From Fictibacillus gelatini DSM 15865 (GTDB lineage: Bacteria > Bacillota > Bacilli > Bacillales > Fictibacillaceae): 64,000 nt of DNA. A model generated the notes under the pieces. The model saw only the letters and a list, made by a program, of their open reading frames with translations, searched no databases and was not told the DNA's origin. Both the position numbers and the translations under genes were made by a program. The stretch is taken from assembly GCF_000430745.1 (NCBI RefSeq), contig NZ_KE387234.1, forward strand, positions 44,933 through 108,932, read 5' to 3'. Below, piece by piece: positions 18,705-27,162 of the stretch (the stretch's first letter is position 1; each line of letters opens with the position of its first letter).

Positions 18705-18986
18705 ATGAAAATTTTAGCAGTATGTGGTTCAGGTTTAGGAAGCAGTTTCATGCTTGAAATGAACGTCCAACAAATCTTGGCGGAACTTGGAGTAAGCGGT
18801 ATTGAAGTAGAGCATTCTGATCTAAGCTCTGCAACTCCAGATTCAGCGGATCTATTTATTGCCGCTAAAGACATTGCCGAAGGGATGGGGCATTTAGGAG
18901 AGCTTATCGTCATCGATAGCATCATTGATATGGATGGGCTTCGCTCAAAACTAACGGATGTGTTAAAGCAAAAAGGGCTTCTATGA
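18705..18986 (+). CDS. PTS EIIB, ascorbate/lactose-fold type
   Basis: 93 residues with the EIIB active site VCGSGLGSSFM at the N-terminus (Cys7 is phosphorylated). It passes phosphate to the sugar carried by the adjacent UlaA-type EIIC. The ATG at 18705 is preferred over one six bases earlier because TAGGAGG would touch the earlier codon. It follows the regulator by 60 bp and is probably cotranscribed. Confidence 0.9.
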   Translation: MKILAVCGSGLGSSFMLEMNVQQILAELGVSGIEVEHSDLSSATPDSADLFIAAKDIAEGMGHLGELIVIDSIIDMDGLRSKLTDVLKQKGLL

Positions 18987-19049
18987 GCGTAGATTCAAAA
19001 GTTGCCTTTCCAATGTTTGAATAATAAAAGCAAAAGGAGGCTTCTATCA

Positions 19050-20426
19050 ATGGGGGAACGATTTCTTAAATTGATCATGGATATTTTAAGTCAGCCAGCC
19101 GTTTTAGTTGCGCTAATCGCACTTATTGGCCTCATTATTCAGAAAAAGCCTAAAAGTGAAATTATTAAAGGAACGACGAAAACATTTCTGGGGTTTCTTG
19201 TTATTTCAGCGGGGGCTGGAATTATCAGCAGCTCTCTGGAACCTTTCGGAAAAATGTTCCAGCATGCGTTTCATGTAACGGGGGTTGTACCGAATAATGA
19301 AGCCATTGTTGCCATGGCGTTAACCAAATATGGGAATGTAACTGCCTTTATTATGTTCTTTGGAATGCTGGCGAATATTTTGATTGCACGCTTTACGAAG
19401 CTGAAATATATCTTTTTGACAGGCCATCATACGTTATACATGGCTTGTATGCTCGCGGTGATCCTGGTCGTATCAGGATTGAGGGGAGTTTCGCTCATTA
19501 TTGTGGGCTCTCTTGCCCTTGGATTAATCATGGCTGTTTTCCCTGCGATCTGCCAGCCATTTATGAGGAAAATTACTGGTAACGATCAAGTAGGATTCGG
19601 ACATTTTTCAAGCTTAGGTTATGTTCTTTCCGGCCTTGTTGGAATGGCTGTCGGAAAAGGCTCCCGGTCTACTGAAAAAATTAATTTTCCAAAGTGGCTA
19701 GGATTTTTGCGTGATAGCTCTGTAACTATTGCATTAACTATGACCATTCTTTATGTCGTAATCGCTCTGTTTGCTGGTCCTGCTTATATTGAAAAAGAGC
19801 TTAGTGGAGGAACTCATTATCTTGTTTTCGCACTGATCCAGGCGGTTACATTTGCGGCAGGGGTGTTTGTAATTTTATCAGGTGTTCGGCTGGTGCTGGC
19901 AGAAATTGTTCCCGCATTCAAAGGAATTTCAACGAGGCTTGTCCCGAACTCAAAGCCGGCCCTTGATTGCCCAATTGTTTTTCCATACGCGCCAAATGCC
20001 GTTTTAATTGGGTTCTTCTGCAGCTTTCTTGGTGGTATTGTTGGGATGATTATCCTTGGCATTGCTGGTTCGGTGATTATTCTGCCAGGTGTTGTTCCTC
20101 ATTTCTTTACTGGCGCGACCGCTGGAGTGTATGGCAATTCAACTGGCGGCATTCGCGGCGCAACGATTGGTTCGTTCGCAAATGGCTTATTCATTACTTT
20201 CCTGCCAGTCTTCTTAATGCCGGTTCTAGGCGATCTTGGATTTGCAAGCACGACCTTCTCAGACGCCGACTTTGCTGCATCAGGAATTGTGCTTGGGCAT
20301 GTTGCCAGGTCGTTCGGCGCTGGTGGTGTAACGATTACCGTCGTTGCCTTTGTCGTGCTCGCTTTCTTATTTGCGATTTTCAAAAAAGATAAACAAAGAG
20401 ATGGATCAGCTAAAATTGGAGCTTAA
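19050..20426 (+). CDS. PTS EIIC, UlaA (ascorbate/galactitol) family
   Basis: 458 residues, about 11-12 membrane helices. UlaA-family features include an N-terminal helix then KPKSEIIKGTTKTFLGFLVISAGAG, GHHTLYMACML and the loop FTGATAGVYGNSTGGIRGA. The family imports L-ascorbate and probably other polyols or pentoses. The start is the ATG with AAAGGAGG eight bases upstream. The nearby transketolase, rather than ascorbate-lactonase genes, argues against ascorbate as the substrate. Confidence 0.88.
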   Translation: MGERFLKLIMDILSQPAVLVALIALIGLIIQKKPKSEIIKGTTKTFLGFLVISAGAGIISSSLEPFGKMFQHAFHVTGVVPNNEAIVAMALTKYGNVTAFIMFFGMLANILIARFTKLKYIFLTGHHTLYMACMLAVILVVSGLRGVSLIIVGSLALGLIMAVFPAICQPFMRKITGNDQVGFGHFSSLGYVLSGLVGMAVGKGSRSTEKINFPKWLGFLRDSSVTIALTMTILYVVIALFAGPAYIEKELSGGTHYLVFALIQAVTFAAGVFVILSGVRLVLAEIVPAFKGISTRLVPNSKPALDCPIVFPYAPNAVLIGFFCSFLGGIVGMIILGIAGSVIILPGVVPHFFTGATAGVYGNSTGGIRGATIGSFANGLFITFLPVFLMPVLGDLGFASTTFSDADFAASGIVLGHVARSFGAGGVTITVVAFVVLAFLFAIFKKDKQRDGSAKIGA

Positions 20427-20447
20427 CTTCTAAGAATAGGCGATGGG

Positions 20448-20477
20448 GGTACAGTTGATACGGGAGTTTGCTGTACC
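20448..20477 (+). other. intercistronic hairpin before the transketolase genes
   Basis: GGTACAG and CTGTACC form a 7-bp stem with a 16-nt loop between EIIC and the transketolase N subunit. A T-rich stretch starts about 12 bases later, so it is at best a weak attenuator or an mRNA-processing/stabilising hairpin. Confidence 0.4.
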
Positions 20478-20513
20478 TTCCTGCTGCATTTTTTCATTTA
20501 AAGGGAGGTTTTT

Positions 20514-21371
20514 ATGGACATTGATTTACGAAAATTGGAAATATTTCGCGATAAGATTCGATTACTGACATTAAAGGAACTGCACCATATGGGCTTTGGG
20601 CATTATGGCGGAAGCTTGTCAATCATTGAAACTTTAGCCGTCTTATATGGGGAAGTGATGAAGGTAGATCCGAATAACCCGGATTGGGAGGCTCGCGATT
20701 ATTTTATATTATCCAAAGGACATGGCGGACCTGGACTTTATGCCACATTAGCGCTAAAAGGATTTTTCCCTGAAGAAGTCCTCTATACGCTAAATCAAAA
20801 TGGAACTACACTTCCTTCGCATCCCGACCGGAATTTAACACCCGGTGTGGATATGACTACAGGTTCTTTAGGCCAGGGAATTTCGGTTGCAGTTGGCGTC
20901 GCATTGTCTCATCAACTATCAAATAAGGGCAATTACACTTACAGCATAGTGGGTGATGGAGAATTAAATGAAGGCCAGTGCTGGGAAGCCTTCCAATTCG
21001 CGGCCCATCACAAATTGAATCGCCTTTTTGTGTTTGTTGATGACAATAAGAAACAGCTGGATGGCCCGACAAAAGATATTATTGATCCGCTAGACTTTGT
21101 GGAAAAATTTAAAGCGTTTGGCTTTTATACCATGAAAGTAAATGGAAGCTCACTAGAGCAAATCTACAAAGCAATCCAAAAAGGAAAAGCACAAACCGAT
21201 AAGCCCGTTGCTATTATTTTGGATACGATGAAAGGCCAGGGTGTCCCGTATTTAGAAGAAAAGGCAGATAACCATCACATCCGTCCAAATCCAAAAGACG
21301 AAGAAGCCATTTTAACTGCGATTTCAGAATTGGAAATTAAACTTGGAAAGGCAGGGGCAATGACGATATGA
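20514..21371 (+). CDS. transketolase, N-terminal subunit
   Basis: 285 residues, the thiamine-diphosphate-binding half of a split transketolase. Motifs: HYGGSLSIIETLAVLY, LSKGHGGPGLYATLA, and the TPP motif GDGELNEGQ ... DDNKKQLDG. It moves two-carbon ketol units between sugar phosphates, together with the next gene, whose start overlaps its stop by 4 bp. Split transketolases in sugar operons include apulose-4-phosphate transketolase and generic pentose enzymes; which one applies here is not resolved. Confidence 0.9.
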   Translation: MDIDLRKLEIFRDKIRLLTLKELHHMGFGHYGGSLSIIETLAVLYGEVMKVDPNNPDWEARDYFILSKGHGGPGLYATLALKGFFPEEVLYTLNQNGTTLPSHPDRNLTPGVDMTTGSLGQGISVAVGVALSHQLSNKGNYTYSIVGDGELNEGQCWEAFQFAAHHKLNRLFVFVDDNKKQLDGPTKDIIDPLDFVEKFKAFGFYTMKVNGSSLEQIYKAIQKGKAQTDKPVAIILDTMKGQGVPYLEEKADNHHIRPNPKDEEAILTAISELEIKLGKAGAMTI

Positions 21372-22324
21372 TTCAAACATCATCCAAAACGTATGAATTA
21401 GATGACATTGAAATGCGGCAAATGTATGCAAGCACACTTCTGGAATTGGCACAAAACAATCCAAATGTCATTGCCCTGGAAGCCGATTTGATGAGTGCGA
21501 TTTCAACGAATAAAATTATCGGTAAAATCCCAGGGCAACTGATTAATTCCGGGATTATGGAAGCAAATATGATGGGCGTTGCCGCTGGTTTAGCGCTTAC
21601 AGGCAAAATTCCTTATGTTCATTCCTTTGCCCAGTTCGTCACTCGGCGGGCATTTGACCAGCTGTTTGTTTCAGGGGCGTATGCGCAATTGAATGTAAAA
21701 ATAGTAGGATCAGACTCTGGCGTTACCGCGGAGCATAATGGCGGCACTCATATGGCCTTTGAAGACTTAGGGCTTGTTCGCCTCATTCCAAATGCGAATG
21801 TATATGAAGTGAGCGATGCTGTCCAGCTAGGCTACTTGCTCCGAAAAATTGAAAAGGAGTACGGAATCCATTATATACGGACCATCCGTAAAAAAGCCGT
21901 AAAACTTTATGATGAAAATGAAACCTTTGAATCTGGTAAAGGCAAGGTTCTTCGCGAAGGAAGCGATGTTACCATCATCGCAAGCGGCATTATGGTAGCT
22001 GAATCATTGAAGGCGGCAGATCTTCTTCAGGAGCAAGGCATTAACGCTACAGTTATTGATATGTACTCGATTAAGCCAATCGATAAAGACTTGATCGTGA
22101 ATTACGCAGACAAAACAAAAGCCGTTGTAACAGCAGAGAATCATAACGTTATTGGCGGATTAGGAAGCGCAGTATCAGAAGTATTAAGTGAACATTGTCC
22201 GACCCGCATGCGGCGAATTGGGGTCAAGGAGCAATTTGGTCAGGTTGGAAAAGCCGAGTATCTAAAGGAGTTTTACAAGTTAACGGCAAATGACATCGTT
22301 ACCGCAGTAAAGGAAATACAATAA
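21368..22324 (+). CDS. transketolase, C-terminal subunit
   Basis: 318 residues covering the pyrimidine-binding and C-terminal domains. The catalytic glutamate lies in NSGIMEANMMGVAAGLAL. PYVHSFAQFVTRRAFDQ and DSGVTAEHNGGTHMAFEDLGL are typical, and TAENHNVIGGLGSAVSEVL marks the C-terminal domain. Overlapping start/stop with the N subunit implies 1:1 translation. It is the last gene of the PTS operon, followed by a strong terminator. Confidence 0.9.
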   Translation: MIQTSSKTYELDDIEMRQMYASTLLELAQNNPNVIALEADLMSAISTNKIIGKIPGQLINSGIMEANMMGVAAGLALTGKIPYVHSFAQFVTRRAFDQLFVSGAYAQLNVKIVGSDSGVTAEHNGGTHMAFEDLGLVRLIPNANVYEVSDAVQLGYLLRKIEKEYGIHYIRTIRKKAVKLYDENETFESGKGKVLREGSDVTIIASGIMVAESLKAADLLQEQGINATVIDMYSIKPIDKDLIVNYADKTKAVVTAENHNVIGGLGSAVSEVLSEHCPTRMRRIGVKEQFGQVGKAEYLKEFYKLTANDIVTAVKEIQ

Positions 22325-22370
22325 AATTCAATTCTGGCCTGATTTTTTGAAAACATTATATTAGATGTTT

Positions 22371-22401
22371 AATGACGTGTGCCAAATCACACGTCATTTT
22401 T
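22371..22401 (+). terminator. intrinsic terminator of the PTS-transketolase operon
   Basis: Perfect 11-bp stem AATGACGTGTG / CACACGTCATT, loop CCAAAT, then TTTT. Confidence 0.92.
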
Positions 22402-22430
22402 GCGCCCTCCTGAAATCGATAAAGCGTTAT

Positions 22431-22556
22431 TTATCAGTCAATACAGAGCAGTTATCAATCAATTTTTTTATGTTATCTATCTTTTCGGAGCGGTTATCAA
22501 TCATTTTTTATCTGATTTCAATCTTTTTGCGGCGAGTATGAATCGTCCCCCGATCC
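22431..22556. repeat. 21-bp-phased array, TTATCAATCA boxes (array A2)
   Basis: Six boxes related to TTATCAATC begin at 22431, 22452, 22473, 22494, 22515 and 22536, each exactly 21 bp apart. It is the same family as array A1 at 3042. It lies between convergent genes. Confidence 0.85.
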
Positions 22557-22628
22557 GCTCGGCTTGCTCGCTCGTCAAATGATCCAAAACGGGCTGCATG
22601 CTGGAGACGATGACCGTGGGCCAACGAT

Positions 22629-23195
22629 TTACTTCATTTTCATCATTTGATTTAAAAGATCATAAACCAATGGGAAAGCAGTGAAGCCGTCATCTTCCAG
22701 AAAATGGCCACCTTTTTCAACAGGATAAAATGAGGCATCCAATTGGTTGGATAAATTTTGGCTCAATTGAAAAGGAACAATATCGTCATCTTTTGCAGCA
22801 ATAACAGCACGCGAATGGGTTGCGGAAATGATTTTTTTATAATCCACTTTGTTCTCCGTAAAAGGATCTAGTGAAGGCAAGGATGATAACGGTTCAGAAA
22901 AGCCAGAAACGAGAATGAATCCTCCAAATGGCGGTAACTGTTCCAGCTGTTCTAGATAATTTAATAATGTGATAGACCCGAGACTATGGGTTACAAAATA
23001 CGTGTTGTTATCTAAGTTCTTTATCGAATTGGCTAATGTTTTCAACCATTCCTCTTTTTTAGGATCAGACGAATTTGGCATGTGAAGGACCGAAACTTGA
23101 TTACCATCTGCGATCAATTTATCTTTCAACCACGGGAACCAATGATTGGCGGGTGAAGCTCCGTACCCATGGATAATATATACTTGTTTTGCCAT
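22629..23195 (-). CDS. alpha/beta hydrolase, RBBP9/YdeN family
   Basis: 188 residues. HGYGASPANHWFPWL at the N-terminus and the nucleophile elbow THSLGS (Ser near 71) are typical of RBBP9/YdeN serine hydrolases. The acid is likely in AAKDDDIVP and the histidine in EKGGHFLEDDG. The family are small cytosolic esterases with unknown natural substrates. Monocistronic, with AAGGAGGAG before the ATG. Confidence 0.88.
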   Translation of the reverse strand: MAKQVYIIHGYGASPANHWFPWLKDKLIADGNQVSVLHMPNSSDPKKEEWLKTLANSIKNLDNNTYFVTHSLGSITLLNYLEQLEQLPPFGGFILVSGFSEPLSSLPSLDPFTENKVDYKKIISATHSRAVIAAKDDDIVPFQLSQNLSNQLDASFYPVEKGGHFLEDDGFTAFPLVYDLLNQMMKMK

Positions 23196-23324
23196 TGGTA
23201 CTCCTCCTTGTTTTATGTATTTAAAAAACAGTATAAAACTGATAAATGAAAAAACTCAACAGGAAAGCATTTTTTCAATAAAATTAGGCGCTGCATACCC
23301 AGGCTTTAATTTTTCTCAGAAATT

Positions 23325-23364
23325 ATGGTAACGCGTTCATATTTTGGTTATTCTATGCTATAGT
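23325..23364 (+). promoter_or_regulatory. glpT promoter with overlapping cre-like site
   Basis: TTCATA (23336-23341), a 17-bp spacer and TATAGT (23359-23364) form a candidate sigma-A promoter. ATGGTAACGCGTTCA (23325-23339) resembles a CcpA cre site, with two mismatches from the B. subtilis consensus, and overlaps the -35, which fits catabolite repression. Confidence 0.55.
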
Positions 23365-23397
23365 AAAAATGAAGTTAATAAAAGGCCGGAGACTGGA

Positions 23398-23453
23398 GAC
23401 AGCCAAAAAGCAAGTAGCGGATTCCGCTATTTTCTTCTGGCTGTCTTTTTTTT
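23398..23453 (+). terminator. GlpP-type leader terminator of glpT
   Basis: GACAGCC and GGCTGTC enclose an inner TAGCGGA/TCCGCTA stem and are followed by eight T, between the promoter and the gene. In B. subtilis glp leaders such terminators are bypassed when GlpP binds glycerol-3-phosphate; the same control is inferred here. Confidence 0.8.
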
Positions 23454-23483
23454 CGGTCCATCAATGAAAAGGGGGATGGAAAT

Positions 23484-24818
23484 ATGCTGAAAATGTTTCA
23501 GCCTGCGCCGCATGTCGACAGGCTTCCGGAGGACAAGATTGACAAAGCGTACAAAAAGCTTCGCCTGCAAGTGTTCCTCGGAATTTTCATCGGCTATGCG
23601 GGCTACTACCTGGTCAGAAAAAACTTCACACTGGCCATGCCGTATTTAAACGATATGGGATTCAGCAAAGGGGAATTGGGACTGGTCTTGTCCGCTGTAT
23701 CCATCGCGTATGGAATCAGCAAATTCGTCATGGGGACGGTTTCGGACCGGAGCAATCCGAGGTATTTTTTGGCTGCCGGCCTTATGCTTTCTGCTCTTAT
23801 CAATGTTATTTTCGGATCTTTTTCATTTGTCACATCGAGCCTTGCCATTATGCTCGCCTTGAACTTTCTGAACGGCTGGGTTCAGGGAATGGGATGGCCC
23901 CCGAGCGGCCGGACGATGGTGCACTGGTTTTCAGTGAGCGAGCGTGGAACGAAAATGGCCATCTGGAATGTCGCCCATAACGTCGGTGGCGGGATCGTTG
24001 CTCCTCTTGCGGGTCTCGGCATCGCCATCTTTGTCACCTGGAAAAGCATTTTCTTTTTCCCGGCCATCATTGCATTCATTGTCGCCATCGTCGCCTTTGC
24101 TTTAATGAGGGACACTCCGCAGTCAGTCGGGCTACCGCCGATAGAAGAATATAAAAACGATTACCCCGAAAATGACACCGAAGACCGCGAAAGAGAGCTC
24201 TCTACGAAAGAAATCCTTTTCCGATATGTTCTTAACAACAAATTCTTATGGTACATCGCGCTTGCCAACATCTTTGTTTATTTAGTGCGCTACGGGGTTT
24301 TGGACTGGGCGCCGACGTACTTAACCGAGGAAAAAGGATACAGCCATAACGAGTCAAGGTGGGCGTATTTCCTCTACGAGTGGGCCGGCATTCCGGGAAC
24401 GCTTTTATGCGGCTGGATCAGCGACAAAGTCTTCAAAGGGAGGCGGGCGCCTGCCGGGATTATCTTCATGCTCGGTGTTCTTGTGGCGGTTGCGGTCTAC
24501 TGGCTAAATCCGGCTGGACACCCGCTGATCGACAATATCGCTTTGATCGCCATTGGTTTCTTAATTTATGGCCCGGTCATGCTCATTGGGCTTCATGCAC
24601 TGGATTTAGTGCCTAAAAAGGCTGCGGGCACAGCCGCAGGGCTTACAGGCTTATTTGGCTATTTGGGCGGATCGGTGTTTGCAAGCGTGGCGATGGGTTA
24701 TGTTGTCGATCTTGCCGGCTGGAGCGGCGGATTCATCCTGCTTATTGCTTCAACGGTTTTATCCATTGTGTTCCTTGCCTTGACCTGGAATTCTGGCAAA
24801 TCGGGAAATGCGGCCTAA
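23484..24818 (+). CDS. glpT: glycerol-3-phosphate:phosphate antiporter GlpT
   Basis: 444 residues, 12 membrane helices, organophosphate:phosphate antiporter family. [15 protein letters not shown] in helix 1, [18 protein letters not shown] and [10 protein letters not shown] in helices 4-5 match GlpT and carry the substrate arginines. It imports glycerol-3-phosphate in exchange for phosphate. Together with glpQ downstream it forms a glycerophosphodiester scavenging pair, although the two genes are separated by an inserted element. Confidence 0.93.
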   Translation: MLKMFQPAPHVDRLPEDKIDKAYKKLRLQVFLGIFIGYAGYYLVRKNFTLAMPYLNDMGFSKGELGLVLSAVSIAYGISKFVMGTVSDRSNPRYFLAAGLMLSALINVIFGSFSFVTSSLAIMLALNFLNGWVQGMGWPPSGRTMVHWFSVSERGTKMAIWNVAHNVGGGIVAPLAGLGIAIFVTWKSIFFFPAIIAFIVAIVAFALMRDTPQSVGLPPIEEYKNDYPENDTEDRERELSTKEILFRYVLNNKFLWYIALANIFVYLVRYGVLDWAPTYLTEEKGYSHNESRWAYFLYEWAGIPGTLLCGWISDKVFKGRRAPAGIIFMLGVLVAVAVYWLNPAGHPLIDNIALIAIGFLIYGPVMLIGLHALDLVPKKAAGTAAGLTGLFGYLGGSVFASVAMGYVVDLAGWSGGFILLIASTVLSIVFLALTWNSGKSGNAA

Positions 24819-24853
24819 TGATTCGACCCTGACGAATGCCTGGCCAGTTGCTT

Positions 24854-25235
24854 AACTAGTGCCCCTTCTAGAAAAAAGCTTGGGTTTCAGTAATCGGACA
24901 GGACACCTCGTTCGATCTGTGAAATGAGGAAAAACGATCACGAATCGTTACATCGTTTAAAATGATTTCGTTCTCGGACAATAAGTGCTTTTATTTGGAC
25001 AATAAATCATCCGGTTTAGACAATAAAATTTTACTTTTGGACAATAAGTGGAAAAAATACTAAATTTATTGTCCGACTGAGGCCATTTATTGTCCGATAG
25101 TATCTACTTATTATCGGATATCAACTGTTTATTGTCCAAATGCCATAAAAATAGACCACATAAAGAAGTTTAAACCTATTTTTTACTTTCATTTTCTTAT
25201 CAATAAGAACGTTCTCAGCTGAAGGGGCACTAGTT
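24854..25235. mobile_element. MITE-like element, copy 1
   Basis: Terminal inverted repeats AACTAGTGCCCCTTC / GAAGGGGCACTAGTT bound a 382-bp A/T-rich element without an ORF of its own. Inside are four GGACAATAA-type boxes (24976, 24997, 25018, 25039) and then four inverted TTATTGTCC-type boxes (25066, 25087, 25108, 25129), all 21 bp apart. It is closely similar to copy 2 at 49759 over its whole length. It fills the whole glpT-glpQ gap. Confidence 0.85.
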
Positions 25236-25413
25236 TTCTAGTTTCATTGAAATGGAATAATTCGCCGGCAGAGGCCGCTGGATTTTTCCCGGCCATGCGT
25301 TTGACAGTTCTCACTTTACAAAACATTTACGCTTTCTTCACGAGAAACATCCATTGTCTTAAAATCTATCAATTATCCTATAAACGATGTTAATAGAGAG
25401 GAGAATTCGTGCA

Positions 25414-26301
25414 ATGAAAAGAATAGTAAGGAGTGTCTTCATGTCAGCGGCCCTTGTTGGAATTGGAGCAGGAGTAGCTTGTAAAGCGGAGGCGGCTGAA
25501 CCGAACCATCCGTCGCTCAATCCGAACAAAATTTTAAACATTGCCCACCGCGGCGCATCAGGCCATGCTCCAGAGCATACAATGCTATCCTATGAAATGG
25601 GGCAAAAAATGAAAGGCGATTATATAGAAATCGATCTTCAAATGACGAAAGACGGAAAACTGATTGCGATGCATGATGAAACATTGGACCGGACAACAAA
25701 CGGGACGGGCCCCGTTAAGGAGCGCACATTGCAAGAAATCAAGCGGCTCGACGCCGCCTCCTGGTTCAATGAAAAGTACCCGGACCTTGCCAGAGATGAA
25801 TACGCCGGCCTGAAGGTGCCTACGCTGGAAGAAGTGATCCAAAAATTCGGCAGAGGCGCCAACTACTATATCGAAACGAAATCACCTGAAGTATATCCGG
25901 GAATGGAAGAAAAGCTGCTCAGCATCCTGAACCAATACAAATTGACAGGGCCAAATGTTCCTTCCAGCAAAGTCATCATCCAATCGTTCAGCCCAGAAAG
26001 CTTGAAGAAAGTCCATAAGCTGAACCCTGCCATTCCTCTCGTGCAATTATTATGGTACGACAGAAATGCGGCCGTCACTGACGCCGAGCTGGAAGAATAT
26101 AAGACGTACAGCGTCGGCATTGGAATGAACTTCGACAAAATTGACAAAGCGTACGTTCAAAAAGTGAGAAAACACGGACTTCTCATCCACCCTTATACGG
26201 TCAATGATAAAAAAGATATGCGCAAACTGCTCGATTGGGGAGTGACGGGAATGTTCACCAACTTCCCTGACCGCCTGCAGGAGGTTTTGCAAGAAAAGTA
26301 G
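25414..26301 (+). CDS. glpQ: glycerophosphodiester phosphodiesterase GlpQ
   Basis: 295 residues with a Sec signal peptide (cleavage near AEAAEP). It is exported and hydrolyses glycerophosphodiesters or wall teichoic acid fragments to glycerol-3-phosphate. The GDPD motifs are present: [44 protein letters not shown] and the closing [15 protein letters not shown]. The ATG at 25414 is favoured, since it follows GAGGAG and begins the KR-rich signal peptide. Confidence 0.92.
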   Translation: MKRIVRSVFMSAALVGIGAGVACKAEAAEPNHPSLNPNKILNIAHRGASGHAPEHTMLSYEMGQKMKGDYIEIDLQMTKDGKLIAMHDETLDRTTNGTGPVKERTLQEIKRLDAASWFNEKYPDLARDEYAGLKVPTLEEVIQKFGRGANYYIETKSPEVYPGMEEKLLSILNQYKLTGPNVPSSKVIIQSFSPESLKKVHKLNPAIPLVQLLWYDRNAAVTDAELEEYKTYSVGIGMNFDKIDKAYVQKVRKHGLLIHPYTVNDKKDMRKLLDWGVTGMFTNFPDRLQEVLQEK

Positions 26302-26349
26302 AGTACGTGTAAAAAAAGCCCTTTGGCTGGCAATAACCTGGCAGTTTTT

Positions 26350-26384
26350 GAAGATGATCCTGCATACGCAGGGTCTTCTTTTTT
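26350..26384 (+). terminator. intrinsic terminator after glpQ
   Basis: GAAGA..TCCTGC / GCAGG.TCTTC stem with an ATAC loop, then six T. Confidence 0.85.
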
Positions 26385-26425
26385 AACGGAAGCGATCAGC
26401 AAAAAATCTTATATTCCGGCTGTTA

Positions 26426-26462
26426 AAAAGAGCAAGTAGACTCGTAGTCTACTTGCTCTTTT
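26426..26462. terminator. bidirectional terminator overlapping a VOC gene end
   Basis: A perfect 17-bp stem AAAAGAGCAAGTAGACT / AGTCTACTTGCTCTTTT with a CGT loop. Its right arm includes the last codons and stop of the minus-strand VOC gene. Confidence 0.9.
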
Positions 26463-26832
26463 CCATAACCGCAAAATAATTGTTTTCGTTATCGGCGAAG
26501 TTAAATACCCGTCCGGAAGGCATATTGACAATTTCCCCGACAGTTACATTTTTACTTGCTAAATCGTTGTATAACTTATCGAGATTTTCCGTGAAAAACA
26601 TTAACGAAGGCGTTCCGAGATTTAATTCAGGCTGCATTTTAGCAACGAGTTCCTTATTGTGAAGAATAATGCTCGTTTCAGCTTCCTTTGTTGGGGCGAT
26701 TTCAATCCATCTCATTCCCTGGCCGTTATTCTCATCCGAAATCACGCTAAATCCTGCTTTTTCTGTCCAAAAATTGACTGCCCCATCCTGATCGTTGACG
26801 TACAACATAATTTGACCAACTTGATTAATCAT
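26449..26832 (-). CDS. VOC family protein
   Basis: 127 residues with the VOC pattern: QIMLYVNDQDGAVNFWTEKAGF at the N-terminus, a central SIILHNKE strand, then GRVFNFADNENNYFAVME. It resembles the PhnB/glyoxalase-like group. GGGAGGG lies before the ATG. The stop codon is inside the terminator stem. Substrate unknown. Confidence 0.85.
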   Translation of the reverse strand: MINQVGQIMLYVNDQDGAVNFWTEKAGFSVISDENNGQGMRWIEIAPTKEAETSIILHNKELVAKMQPELNLGTPSLMFFTENLDKLYNDLASKNVTVGEIVNMPSGRVFNFADNENNYFAVMEKSK

Positions 26833-26913
26833 TCATTTCCCTCCCTGGTTTTGGCGTTATTATTTACTTCTGCAAACCTTTCGGATTATCCTTGTTACAA
26901 TTCTACTCCGATC

Positions 26914-26937
26914 AAAAAAAAGCTGATCGTTCAGCTT
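26914..26937 (-). terminator. minus-strand terminator beside the TnpB element
   Basis: On the minus strand AAGCTGA / TCAGCTT is followed by seven or eight T. It stands just outside the left end of the transposon and may have ended the membrane-protein gene that now lies on the other side (28673-29011). Confidence 0.7.
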
Positions 26938-27162
26938 GATTGACCGTCTAGTGCAAGAAGCAATTACAGATTTTCCGAACGAGAAAGTCCATCGCCTTTA
27001 GGCATGGGATGAAAGTGAGGCTTCGATGTGGTCATAGGTCTTTAAACGTTCAATATCTAAATTTTGTTAAAAGGTGTTTCAATTTTTCGATTTTAATGGT
27101 AGAATAAAACTGCATACGAATGTCTGTTCCCGTTTGTGGAAATTAAGGGGAGGTGAATCGAA

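Noticed and set aside
22545-22628. Coding relic (WPTVIVSSMQPVLDHL on the minus strand)
   Set aside because: It reads like protein for about 30 codons, but no family could be named and it has no start; too short to support.
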